From NCBI GenBank assembly GCA_003389385.1, contig QQVM01000016.1, positions 62,001 through 126,000 of the forward strand: a DNA stretch of 64,000 nt, written 5' to 3'. Below, piece after piece: positions 1-8,475 of the stretch. Made by a program: the position numbers and the translations under genes. Position 1 is the first letter of the stretch. Each line of letters begins with the position of its first letter. A model generated the notes under the pieces. It saw only the letters and a list, made by a program, of their open reading frames with translations, ran no database searches and was not told the DNA's origin. Source of the DNA: Bacteroidota bacterium. Its GTDB lineage: Bacteria > Bacteroidota > Bacteroidia > AKYH767-A > 2013-40CM-41-45.

Positions 1-1449
1 GGAAAAACAAGTTTTGTGGAGCCGGAAGCCATGGTTGAGCTCAACAACCAGATTGCGGAACTGGAACAAATGGAACGAATGGAAGTAATGCGTTTGCTGC
101 GGGAACTCACCGGGAATCTCAGGCCTTTCTCAAAACTGATCCTGCAATATCATTCCTTTCTCACTGAAATGGATTTTATCAGAGCAAAGGCAATCTTCGC
201 AACAGAACTGAACGCGCATCTTCCTCAACTGGAAAAGAACTCGGTGATTGAACTGCATGACGCGCTTCATCCTCTCCTCTTTCTGAAAAACAAAACTCTG
301 AGTAAAATCACTGTACCTCTCAATATCAGGATGGATCAGGAACATAGAATTGTTATCATATCCGGTCCGAATGCAGGTGGTAAATCCATCACACTAAAAA
401 CAGTAGGTCTCCTTCAGATCATGCTGCAAAGTGGACTGCTTATTCCTGCGAAAGAAAGCAGTCGCATGTGTTTCTTCAACCATTTCATGGCAGACATCGG
501 TGATAGTCAGTCGATAGAAAATGAGCTCAGCACATACAGTTCAAGGCTGGTCAAGATGAATCATTTCATCCGAACAGCAAACAATCGCACTCTCATACTC
601 ATAGACGAATTCGGAACCGGAACAGATCCTGAATTGGGCGGGGCGATAGCGGAAACTGTTCTTGAAGAATTGAACATAAAAAAATGTTTCGGCGTGTTTA
701 CCACACATTACACCAATATTAAGCTGATGGCAGAAAGTCTGCCCGGCGTGCAAAACGCTTCCGTTCTGTTCGACCTTGACACTCTCAGCCCGAAATACAA
801 ACTCATTCAGGGACAACCCGGCGCTTCCTACACATTTGAAGTGGCAGAACGCATTGGCACACCGGCTCATATATTACAAAAAGCAAGGGCAAAAGTGCAA
901 CGCGATAAGTTAAAGCTCAACACCATGCTTGCAGGACTACACAAGCAAAAAAACATACAGGACCTGCAGCACCGTGATCTGCAATTACAGAAAGAGAAAA
1001 CAAAACAAGCAGAAGAAAAATATCTGCGACTCGCAGGCAAACTGGAAAGCAAAATGGCTCAGGAAGCTGAAAAGCGTGAAGAACTGAGGCGCTTTGCTGA
1101 TTTGGGAAGGAAAATGAACAGTCTGATTGAAGAATGGGAAAAGACAAAAGACCGGAAGGAAGTTATTCGAAAATTTGTTGGCTCACTGACTGCACAAATA
1201 AAAAAGAAGGCCGCAGAAAACACTCCGGGAAAGGTGGCCAGGCGAAGAGAGAAACTGATTGAAAAACTAAAGGCGGAAATACGCGAGGGAAGCCTCGTCA
1301 GAATGCTGAAAGGAAAACAGGTTGGCATTGTAGAGGAGATCCGAAAGAATGACGTAGTGGTGATTTTCGGAAATCTTCGAGTGACTGCCACATTCGAAAA
1401 TCTCGAACCTGTTCACAACCAGGAAGAGGACGTTTCCGGGAAGAAGTAA
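1..1449 (+). CDS. mutS2: MutS2-family DNA mismatch/recombination ATPase, 5'-truncated by the window edge
   Basis: The reading frame is open from base 1, so the N-terminal part lies outside the window; 482 residues are visible. Seen: the MutS domain V ATPase, with Walker A GPNAGGKS at about visible residues 122-129, a Walker B of the form LILIDEFGTGTDP and the TTHY signature that follows it. After these come a long charged coiled coil and a small KOW-like beta segment (VRMLKGKQVGIVEEI). MutS2 proteins bind branched DNA or collided ribosomes, and most end with an Smr nuclease domain. Here the protein stops right after the KOW-like segment and no Smr domain follows in any frame, because the next bases belong to the convergent moxR gene with no gap. 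Family assignment is solid; the activity of an Smr-less form is inference. Confidence 0.88.
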   Translation, partial: GKTSFVEPEAMVELNNQIAELEQMERMEVMRLLRELTGNLRPFSKLILQYHSFLTEMDFIRAKAIFATELNAHLPQLEKNSVIELHDALHPLLFLKNKTLSKITVPLNIRMDQEHRIVIISGPNAGGKSITLKTVGLLQIMLQSGLLIPAKESSRMCFFNHFMADIGDSQSIENELSTYSSRLVKMNHFIRTANNRTLILIDEFGTGTDPELGGAIAETVLEELNIKKCFGVFTTHYTNIKLMAESLPGVQNASVLFDLDTLSPKYKLIQGQPGASYTFEVAERIGTPAHILQKARAKVQRDKLKLNTMLAGLHKQKNIQDLQHRDLQLQKEKTKQAEEKYLRLAGKLESKMAQEAEKREELRRFADLGRKMNSLIEEWEKTKDRKEVIRKFVGSLTAQIKKKAAENTPGKVARRREKLIEKLKAEIREGSLVRMLKGKQVGIVEEIRKNDVVVIFGNLRVTATFENLEPVHNQEEDVSGKK

Positions 1450-2421
1450 TTACTCAACGAATGCGGCAATCAGTTTTTCAACTGACATTCCTTCCGCTTC
1501 TGCTTTGTAATTGCGGACAACACGATGTCTCAGAATAGGTTCTGCGACTGCTTTCACATCTTCGATGTCAGGAGAGTATTTGCCGTGCAATGCCGCGTGG
1601 CATTTTGCCCCGATAATCAGGAACTGTGAAGCCCTCGGACCGGCTCCCCAGCTAAGGAAAGCGTTTGCCTCCTTAGTGGCAGACTCGGTGTTGGGACGTG
1701 TTTTGGCTGCGAGCTTTACTGCATACTGAAGCACATTATCGCTCACCGGTATTCTCCTGACCAGCTCCTGGAAGTAAAGAATTTCTTCTGCGCCCAGAAT
1801 CTTCTGCAGTTTCGGAGTAATATCCGAGGTGGTGTTTTTTACAACTTCAATCTCCTGACTTAATGTCGGATAAGTAAGCATCACATTGAACATGAATCGA
1901 TCCAGCTGCGCCTCGGGCAATGGGTATGTTCCTTCCTGCTCAATCGGATTCTGAGTGGCAAGAACAAAGAATGGAAGGTCAAGTGCGTATCTTTTACCGG
2001 CAGCTGTCACTGCGTATTCCTGCATGGCTTCAAGCAGAGCGCTTTGAGTTTTCGGCGGAGTACGGTTGATCTCATCAGCAAGAATTATGTTTGAAAACAA
2101 TGGGCCTTTGATGAATCGGAAGTGCCTTGATTCATCCAGAATCTCAGTACCAATGATATCTGAAGGCATCAGATCGGGAGTAAACTGTATCCTGTTATAA
2201 CTTAAACCAAGAGTCTGCGCAATTGTATTCACAAGAAGTGTCTTGGCCAGTCCGGGTACACCTACAAGCAGGCAATGTCCCCTGCTGAAAATTGAAATCA
2301 GTACGTCCCTCACTACCTCGTCCTGACCGATGATCACTTTACCGATCTCCGAACGAAGTTGCTTGTATTTGCTGACCAGTTCCTGAACCGCTTCCACATC
2401 TGAATTGAAATTTATTGCCAT
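1450..2421 (-). CDS. moxR: MoxR-family AAA+ ATPase
   Basis: A 323-aa AAA+ ATPase of the MoxR group, chaperone-like ATPases that usually act with VWA-domain or DUF58 partners in envelope or metal-centre maturation. Seen: Walker A GVPGLAKT near residue 55, Walker B with the adjacent sensor region (IILADEINRTPPKTQSALLEAMQE-type) near residue 112, and an ATQNP sensor 1. The length is normal for the family. It is the last gene of the leftward block that begins at guaB, and its stop codon directly abuts the stop of mutS2. The usual DUF58/VWA/BatA-type neighbours do not follow here, so its client is not evident from context. Confidence 0.92.
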   Translation of the reverse strand: MAINFNSDVEAVQELVSKYKQLRSEIGKVIIGQDEVVRDVLISIFSRGHCLLVGVPGLAKTLLVNTIAQTLGLSYNRIQFTPDLMPSDIIGTEILDESRHFRFIKGPLFSNIILADEINRTPPKTQSALLEAMQEYAVTAAGKRYALDLPFFVLATQNPIEQEGTYPLPEAQLDRFMFNVMLTYPTLSQEIEVVKNTTSDITPKLQKILGAEEILYFQELVRRIPVSDNVLQYAVKLAAKTRPNTESATKEANAFLSWGAGPRASQFLIIGAKCHAALHGKYSPDIEDVKAVAEPILRHRVVRNYKAEAEGMSVEKLIAAFVE

Positions 2422-2461
2422 ATGCTTTTAGAAATGTATTGCTATTAAATGAAGAATCTGA

Positions 2462-3829
2462 CTAAAATGTTTCGTCTTTCCAGTGTTTTAAAATATCGCA
2501 ACCTTTGTATTCTTCATTGATGTCAATGTATGTAGTTTTTTTTCTCTTGTCGATCCACTTTTCAAGGGTATTATTCTGTTTCTCTTGCAATGCAGTTTCC
2601 TGAATACGCTGATAATCTTCCTTGAGATTCGCTTTGTGCGGCAGAGTTCTGCTTTTCACCATCACTATGCGGTAAGCCTGTTTTCCGTCAGATGTATTGA
2701 TAAATAAGGGTGATGATACAGTGTTCAGCTTCATGGTGTCAACCTGGAAAAAGAGCAGGCGTTCCATCTTATCAGGCGACAGCCGTGTTGTGTTAGTCTC
2801 AGGATTGATGAGCAGTCCGCCGTTGTTGCGAGTATCTTCATCATCCGAAAACTTCTGAGCAGCTTCTTCAAAGGTGATTGTGCCAATGTTGATTTGCGTT
2901 CTCAGGCTGTCCAGAAATCTGACAGCTTTCACCAGATCATCATCTGTGGTTTTGGGCTGGAGAAGAATATGACGCACATTAATCTGATCAGCTCTTCTGT
3001 CAATCAGCTGAAGGATGTGAAATCCAAACTTGGTTTCAATCACCGGAGAAACGATCCCTGGTTTCAGGTTGAAGGCAGCCGCTTCAAACTCAGGTACCAT
3101 TGTACCTCTTTCAAAAAATCCTAACTCACCGCCTTTTTTGGCAGTTGTTTGATCCTGAGAATACAGTGCGGCATAAATTGCAAAATCCTCACCAGCCATG
3201 ATTTTCTGACGGTATTCTTCGAGACGTGCACGTACTTCTCTTCTTTCTTTGTCAGAAACAGGCGGCTTGCGAACAATCTGAGCGACTTCGATTTCCGCAT
3301 CCACATAGGGTAAGCTATCAGGATGAATGTTATTAAAAAATTCCCTGACTTCATTTGGTGTAACAACTACGTCTTTTGTGATCTTACCCTGCATAGTTTG
3401 TACCAGCAGCTGTTCCTTGATAGTCTCTTTCAGTTCTGCTTTAAGCGAGCGAATGCTTGTCTTGAAATATTCTTCCAGCTTTTGTTCTGATCCGATTTGC
3501 CTGATGTAAAAACGCATTCGTCGGTCAAGTTCTCCCTCAACCTGCGCATCGCTCACAGTCACACTGTCTAATTCCGACTGGTTCAGGAGCAGTTTTTGCA
3601 GAATAAGCTGGTCGAAAATGGCGCACTTCAATTCCTCTCCCTGTTCATACCCTTGCGCCTGATACTGCAGATATTGCTTTTCAATGTCTGACCTGAGAAT
3701 TATCTTACCTCCCACCACGGCCATTACCTGATCTACGATAACCTGTGCAGAGACGGCCTGCGAAATTATAAAAAGTGCAGGGAACAATATTCCGTGCCTT
3801 ATACGCTTTTGTAAATTATTGATTTTCAT
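2462..3829 (-). CDS. surA: SurA-like periplasmic peptidyl-prolyl isomerase (two parvulin domains)
   Basis: A periplasmic chaperone/PPIase expected to escort outer-membrane proteins. The 455-aa product has a signal peptide (basic MKINNLQKRIRHG, hydrophobic core, cleavage near SAQ), a SurA-N-like helical region at about residues 30-170, and two rotamase-like repeats, the first with the GGELGFFERGTMVPEFE signature and the second, more diverged, beginning INVRHILLQ. I chose the start at 3829, not the longer frame to 3967, because it begins the signal peptide, avoids overlapping the upstream gene and is preceded by a -7 box at 3836-3843. It is third in a run of three SurA/PpiC-type genes followed by moxR, an order known in Bacteroidota. 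The surA symbol is by analogy. Confidence 0.88.
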   Translation of the reverse strand: MKINNLQKRIRHGILFPALFIISQAVSAQVIVDQVMAVVGGKIILRSDIEKQYLQYQAQGYEQGEELKCAIFDQLILQKLLLNQSELDSVTVSDAQVEGELDRRMRFYIRQIGSEQKLEEYFKTSIRSLKAELKETIKEQLLVQTMQGKITKDVVVTPNEVREFFNNIHPDSLPYVDAEIEVAQIVRKPPVSDKERREVRARLEEYRQKIMAGEDFAIYAALYSQDQTTAKKGGELGFFERGTMVPEFEAAAFNLKPGIVSPVIETKFGFHILQLIDRRADQINVRHILLQPKTTDDDLVKAVRFLDSLRTQINIGTITFEEAAQKFSDDEDTRNNGGLLINPETNTTRLSPDKMERLLFFQVDTMKLNTVSSPLFINTSDGKQAYRIVMVKSRTLPHKANLKEDYQRIQETALQEKQNNTLEKWIDKRKKTTYIDINEEYKGCDILKHWKDETF

Positions 3830-3835
3830 GGACGG

Positions 3836-3843
3836 CAAAGTTA
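3836..3843 (-). promoter_or_regulatory. -7 box (TAACTTTG) of the surA-like gene
   Basis: On the minus strand this reads TAACTTTG, matching the Bacteroidota sigma-A -7 consensus TAnnTTTG. Six bases separate it from the ATG at 3829, so transcription is predicted to start at or next to the first base of the start codon. No clear TTTG -33 element is seen. Confidence 0.45.
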
Positions 3844-3848
3844 ATCTT

Positions 3849-4709
3849 TTAATAGATTTCCAGCGCTCCTTCGTTTTTGGCTTCATCATATGCCTGCTGT
3901 TCCATCTTTTCCAGCAAAGCGAGTTTTCGCTGATTGATGATGAGGTTTCGAATGTTGTTCCGCTCAAAACTCAAAGGTGAGGTGCTTTTCTTGATCATGA
4001 ATCCTTTGATGCTGACCAAATAAATGCTGCTGGAATCCTCAATTTCAATATTTCTGTTATTCTGAAGAAACTGTTCTTTGTCGTAAGTCTTGATCGGAAT
4101 TTCCTTGAGCAAATCATCAAACATTAGCCAGGTCGCGTCATCAAGAAAATAGTTTTCCGCGTATTGCACACAGTATTCATGCAAGAGGTTACGGTCTTTG
4201 GGAATACTGCTCTTATACCACTCTTTGGCCTTGTTCAGTTTGGGAGAATTTTTTTTCAGCTTCAGATATATCACCCTGATGATATTATCCTTGAGCTCGA
4301 AATTGTTTTTATTCTTCTCGTAATAATCCTGGATTTCCGTGTCGCTCACAACAGTGTCCAGTTTTTGCCTGATTAATTCCGTTTCATACGCGTAGGTTAC
4401 AAGGGAATTTCGGTACTCTTCCAGCTTCTTTTCCACATTCTTCTTTTCCTCATCCAGATTCCTCTCAGCTTTGTGCAGCACAACCTTTTGTCTTATCCAG
4501 TTCTCAATGAAATTGCTGGTGATTGCGATACTGTCCTGACGAGAAGCGCCTTGCGGCACAATGCCGGTCAGATCTTCTTCCAAAAGAATGTAATCATAGA
4601 CTCTTGCAACAGCTTCGCCTTCACCGTGACTTGTCCTTTTCCCGAACCAGGAACATCCGCAAAGGCTTACGGATAAAAGCGAAAGAAGAATAAGACTGAA
4701 TTTTCGCAA
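3849..4709 (-). CDS. SurA-N-like periplasmic lipoprotein without a PPIase domain
   Basis: A 286-aa protein with a lipoprotein-type leader (MRKFSLILLSLLSVSLCGCS; the lipidated Cys is probably Cys19, with Cys17 as the alternative). The rest is helical and charged and resembles the chaperone part of SurA/PrsA (segments such as FIENWIRQKVVLHKAE and VSDTEIQDYYEKNKNNFELK), but no parvulin signature (GG.LG.F, HILV) can be found. It lies between two parvulin-domain genes and probably holds or hands over outer-membrane clients. The start codon is TTG: no in-frame ATG exists upstream within the spacer, and the lipoprotein leader must begin here. Family placement is moderately sure; the function is inferred from context. 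Confidence 0.75.
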   Translation of the reverse strand: MRKFSLILLSLLSVSLCGCSWFGKRTSHGEGEAVARVYDYILLEEDLTGIVPQGASRQDSIAITSNFIENWIRQKVVLHKAERNLDEEKKNVEKKLEEYRNSLVTYAYETELIRQKLDTVVSDTEIQDYYEKNKNNFELKDNIIRVIYLKLKKNSPKLNKAKEWYKSSIPKDRNLLHEYCVQYAENYFLDDATWLMFDDLLKEIPIKTYDKEQFLQNNRNIEIEDSSSIYLVSIKGFMIKKSTSPLSFERNNIRNLIINQRKLALLEKMEQQAYDEAKNEGALEIY

Positions 4710-4796
4710 GCCTTCAATATTTAAAACGGATTCAACTATATCCGGATAAAAATCAATTCCGGATTGAAACGTGAAACAGGCGGAATTATTTGACGC

Positions 4797-6755
4797 TTAT
4801 TTCGAAGCCACTGAATCAACCACATCTTGATTCACCTTGACTGTATATTTCTTTTTAAGCTCTTCGATCCATTCCTTTTCAAGCGCATTTTGGTAATCGG
4901 CAGTTACGAGTCCTTTTGCTTCCTCAAGAGATTTAGGCTGAGCAGGAAGCACTCTTTTCACTTCTGCGAAAACAACCTGCTTATCCTTTACAATGTCTTT
5001 GGTGACTCCGGGCTTCCAATCAATCTGATCAATGATATCATTTTCTCCTCTAGGGAATTTACCGTATTTGACTTGCAAATTGAGCTGTGAATTTTTATTC
5101 ACCCTGGCCATCAGAGTATCAGGGTCATCAACTTTTTTCATCAGCTTTCTTACCTGTGCTGAGATTTCCGCATTTGCACAGGTATAAATGGTGGCTTCAA
5201 GACGTTCACTCCACATATAATTCATCTTGTTCTTTTCATAGAACTCTTTCAGTCCGGCTGTGTCTTTAACTGCCTTAGACCATACCTTTTTATCGGTAAG
5301 TTCGAAAAGTAAAATGCCATCGCGGTACTCCTGCATTAGGTTACGGAAATCAGGATACAGTGAATCCAGTTTGGATTCTTCATATGCAATGCAGCCATCC
5401 ATCACCCATTCACTATAAATATGATTTGCAAGAGCAAGCGGTGCCATGCCCTGGTTTCTTTTTGACTGGTGATTTGCGATATAGAGGGCAAACTGATCCT
5501 GTGTATGCGCTTTGTTGCCGATGGTGAACATGGTTGATTTCAGACCATCTGCTTTGTCGATAGTCCAGTTACCTTCGCTCAAAGTGCTGTCAATGCGTTT
5601 CATGAAATCAGTCTTGGATTTGGCGTTTTCAGTAAAGCCGTATTTTTCCTTGATGCGGCTTATCATAGAATACCTGCTCAGATCAGAACGCGAATCACGC
5701 TGAACTTTTTGACGGATATCATTTTGAAGGGTCTCGAAATTTCCAATTGGTTTTTTCTCCAGCAGTTTGATAATATGCCATCCATATGAGGTTTTCACCG
5801 GACCTGAAACATCATTTACGTTTTGAAGAGCGAATGCCGCTTTTTCAAATTCTGGCACCATCTTGCCGGTTGAAAACACGGGAAGAGTTCCTCCATTCCT
5901 TGCCGAGCTGGGGTCATCGGAATATTGTCTTGCCAACTCTTCAAACTTCTCGCCGGCCTTAAGCTTATCATGGATTTCATTTATTTTTTGCGCAGCTCTT
6001 AATGAATCTTCAGGTGTTTGGCCGGGTGATGTCTTCACCATGATGTGAGCGACTTTCACATCACCCTGTGCAGGTCTCGTATCAATTGTTTTAACGAGAT
6101 GGTAACCGAATCTGGTGCGGACCGGAAGAGAAATTTCTCCCACTTTCGTATTGTAAGCTGCCGATTCAAAAGGATAAACCATTTGCAGAACGGTGAAATA
6201 ACCCAAGTCGCCTCCATTCTCCTTTGCCGATGGATCATCAGAATATTTTTTTGCAAGCGTAGCAAAATCGCCTCCTCGCAAAAGTTCACTTCTCACCTTC
6301 ATAGCCTTGTTATATGCCTCCTGAGTGTCTTTGGGAAGTGCATTTTGTTCACACTTGATCAGAATATGACTGGCTCTTACATCCGTTTTCATTCTCTCAT
6401 GAGCTTCTCTGACCAGATTTTCCGTAACCGCTTTATCAACCAGGTAAGGCTGGGCCAGTTGCTTGCGGTATCCTGCCAGCTCTTCAACGAATGCAGCGAC
6501 AGTATCCATTCCCATTGACAATGCCTCTTTAACTTTTAGTTTATAGTTTATATAAAGCTGCAGATATTCATTTACAGCTTTGCTGTCAACTTTTGTGTCC
6601 TTGGTGTTATTCTTTCTGAACACTCTCTCGAATTCACTTTTAGTGATGCTTTCGTCATCAATCTGCATGATGACAGGATCTTTTACAACCTGAGAAAAAG
6701 ATTTTTGGCTTAAAGCGATGATCAGGACTGATGAAAGAATGAGAATTTTCTTCAT
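4797..6755 (-). CDS. Periplasmic PpiC-type peptidyl-prolyl isomerase with two parvulin domains
   Basis: A 652-aa exported foldase. Seen: a signal peptide (MKKILILSSVLIIALSQKSFSQ), a SurA-N-like segment, then two full parvulin domains at about residues 125-235 and 235-345. Each has the HI.VK opening, the YSDDPSAxxNGG turn and the FGYH/YGWH...K closing motif. The C-terminal 300 residues are helical with no domain I recognise, probably client binding. It follows guaB by 161 bp and has its own well-formed promoter (6777-6806), so it probably starts the transcription unit that continues through the lipoprotein, the surA-like gene and moxR. Confidence 0.9.
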   Translation of the reverse strand: MKKILILSSVLIIALSQKSFSQVVKDPVIMQIDDESITKSEFERVFRKNNTKDTKVDSKAVNEYLQLYINYKLKVKEALSMGMDTVAAFVEELAGYRKQLAQPYLVDKAVTENLVREAHERMKTDVRASHILIKCEQNALPKDTQEAYNKAMKVRSELLRGGDFATLAKKYSDDPSAKENGGDLGYFTVLQMVYPFESAAYNTKVGEISLPVRTRFGYHLVKTIDTRPAQGDVKVAHIMVKTSPGQTPEDSLRAAQKINEIHDKLKAGEKFEELARQYSDDPSSARNGGTLPVFSTGKMVPEFEKAAFALQNVNDVSGPVKTSYGWHIIKLLEKKPIGNFETLQNDIRQKVQRDSRSDLSRYSMISRIKEKYGFTENAKSKTDFMKRIDSTLSEGNWTIDKADGLKSTMFTIGNKAHTQDQFALYIANHQSKRNQGMAPLALANHIYSEWVMDGCIAYEESKLDSLYPDFRNLMQEYRDGILLFELTDKKVWSKAVKDTAGLKEFYEKNKMNYMWSERLEATIYTCANAEISAQVRKLMKKVDDPDTLMARVNKNSQLNLQVKYGKFPRGENDIIDQIDWKPGVTKDIVKDKQVVFAEVKRVLPAQPKSLEEAKGLVTADYQNALEKEWIEELKKKYTVKVNQDVVDSVASK

Positions 6756-6776
6756 GGTTATACTTTATTGGGAGCG

Positions 6777-6806
6777 CAAATTTAACAAACCGCGCGTATT
6801 GTCAAA
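6777..6806 (-). promoter_or_regulatory. Bacteroidota-type promoter of the PPIase operon
   Basis: On the minus strand there is a TTTG at 6806-6803, an 18-base spacer and TAAATTTG at 6784-6777. This fits the phylum's -33/-7 consensus (TTTG, about 19 bases, TAnnTTTG). The predicted transcript begins near 6770, leaving about 15 untranslated bases before the ATG at 6755. It is the best-matching promoter in the window. Confidence 0.65.
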
Positions 6807-6916
6807 GTCGCGCAAATTTTTAATTATTAGTCTAATTTTCAATGAAGTATTAATGAAATCAAGTCATATAAAAATGCCTTAACATTTTATTAAACAAAAC
6901 AACAAAACATTGATGC

Positions 6917-8386
6917 TCAGCGGTGGTAATTAGGTGCTTCTTTGGTGATTGTCACATCATGCGGATGGCTTTCTCTCACACCAGCTGCAGTGATCCGGAT
7001 GAAGTTCACATTTTGCAGTTCTGATATGTTGGCAGATCCGCAATATCCCATGCTTGCGCGAAGTCCGCCAACCATCTGATACAATTCCTCACCCACATGA
7101 CCTTTATAAGGCACTCGTCCAACAATGCCTTCAGGAACCAGCTTTTTGACATCGTCTGTCTGTGCCTGAAAATAACGATCCTTGGAGCCCTCCTTCATTG
7201 CTTCAATGGAGCCCATCCCTCTGTACAGTTTGAACTTCCTTCCTTCGTATATAATCGTTTCACCCGGCGACTCTTCTGTGCCTGCCAACATCGAACCCAA
7301 CATCACGCTGTCGGCACCTGCAGCAATTGCTTTTGCTATATCGCCGCTGAACCTGATTCCTCCGTCGGCTATGACAGTCACTCCACTGCCTTTGATTGCC
7401 TTGGCCACTTCGTGAACTGCTGAGAATTGCGGGACACCGATCCCGGCAATCACTCTGGTTGTACAAATTGAACCTGGACCTATTCCTACTTTTACCGCAT
7501 CAGCTCCGGCCTTAACAAGAAATTTAGCGGCATCTGCCGTGGCTATGTTCCCCACGATTACCTGCAGGTTAGGAAATAGTTTCTTTACCTGTTTCAGTGA
7601 ATCTGCCACACCTTTTGAATGGCCATGCGCTGTGTCAATCGTGATTACGTCCACACCTGAATCCACAAGGGCTTTCACCCTTTCCAGATTGTCTTTTGTA
7701 ACACCTACTGCAGCACCTACTCTGAGCCTTCCAAATTCATCCTTGCAGGCATTTGGCCTTGACTTTACCTTGAGTATATCTTTATAAGTTATCAATCCAA
7801 TCAGGCGGCTTTTCTTGTCGACCACAGGCAGTTTTTCAATCTTGTATTTCTGAAGAATACGTTCTGCATCAGCGAGATTCTTTACACCTGTCGTGGTCAC
7901 AAGGTTTTCACTTGTCATGATTTCAGAAACTGGCCTGTTGACATTCTTCTCAAAACGCAAATCGCGGTTTGTGCAAATCCCAACCAGCACCTTATCTTTG
8001 TTGATCACAGGAATCCCGCCGATTCCGTATTCTCTCATAATCTGCAAGGCATCCCTGACCAAAGCGTTCTCATGAAGTGTGACCGGATCATGGATCATGC
8101 CGCTCTCACTTCGTTTTACTTTGCGCACTTCTGCAGCTTGTTGCTCAATGCTCATGTTTTTGTGAAGCATTCCGATTCCGCCTTCCTGAGCCATAGCGAT
8201 GGCCATGTCAGCAGCAGTTACAGTGTCCATCGCTGCTGAAATAACAGGAATATTTAACGGGATTTTTTTCGTCAGACGGGAAGAAACATCCACGTCGTTC
8301 GGCAGGACTTCTGAATAAGCAGGCACCAGAAGTACGTCGTCATAGGTGAGAAATTCTCCAAGGAAGCGGGGTTGTGCAACTTTCAT
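6917..8386 (-). CDS. guaB: Inosine-5'-monophosphate dehydrogenase
   Basis: Converts IMP to XMP with NAD+, the committed step of GMP synthesis. The 489-aa product has the normal length and domain order: an N-terminal TIM-barrel part ([15 protein letters not shown]), two CBS domains at about residues 97-208, and the catalytic loop [11 protein letters not shown] with the active-site Cys308. The finger/flap region follows ([14 protein letters not shown] and RVPYKG). I used the ATG at 8386, because the extra 14 residues of the longer frame (to 8428) are not family-like. In Bacteroidota this gene commonly sits before the PPIase/surA cluster, as here. Confidence 0.96.
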   Translation of the reverse strand: MKVAQPRFLGEFLTYDDVLLVPAYSEVLPNDVDVSSRLTKKIPLNIPVISAAMDTVTAADMAIAMAQEGGIGMLHKNMSIEQQAAEVRKVKRSESGMIHDPVTLHENALVRDALQIMREYGIGGIPVINKDKVLVGICTNRDLRFEKNVNRPVSEIMTSENLVTTTGVKNLADAERILQKYKIEKLPVVDKKSRLIGLITYKDILKVKSRPNACKDEFGRLRVGAAVGVTKDNLERVKALVDSGVDVITIDTAHGHSKGVADSLKQVKKLFPNLQVIVGNIATADAAKFLVKAGADAVKVGIGPGSICTTRVIAGIGVPQFSAVHEVAKAIKGSGVTVIADGGIRFSGDIAKAIAAGADSVMLGSMLAGTEESPGETIIYEGRKFKLYRGMGSIEAMKEGSKDRYFQAQTDDVKKLVPEGIVGRVPYKGHVGEELYQMVGGLRASMGYCGSANISELQNVNFIRITAAGVRESHPHDVTITKEAPNYHR

Positions 8387-8475
8387 GCGGAATGGGGTTG
8401 AAAAAAAGTTGCACGCGAAGATAAGCAATTAATTGCTCTTTGCAATTCGCTTCAATGACAACAAAACTCTAATCA

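Noticed and set aside
3830-3967. 46-residue N-terminal extension of the surA-like gene
   Set aside because: It overlaps the upstream lipoprotein gene, destroys the signal peptide and lies upstream of the -7 box.
6045-6518. A 157-aa plus-strand frame inside the two-parvulin PPIase gene
   Set aside because: Antisense to a clear two-domain parvulin protein; composition is typical of a shadow frame.
8424-8437. Perfect 14-bp palindrome AGCAATTAATTGCT in the guaB leader
   Set aside because: A few such palindromes are expected by chance in a window of this size, and no second copy was seen.
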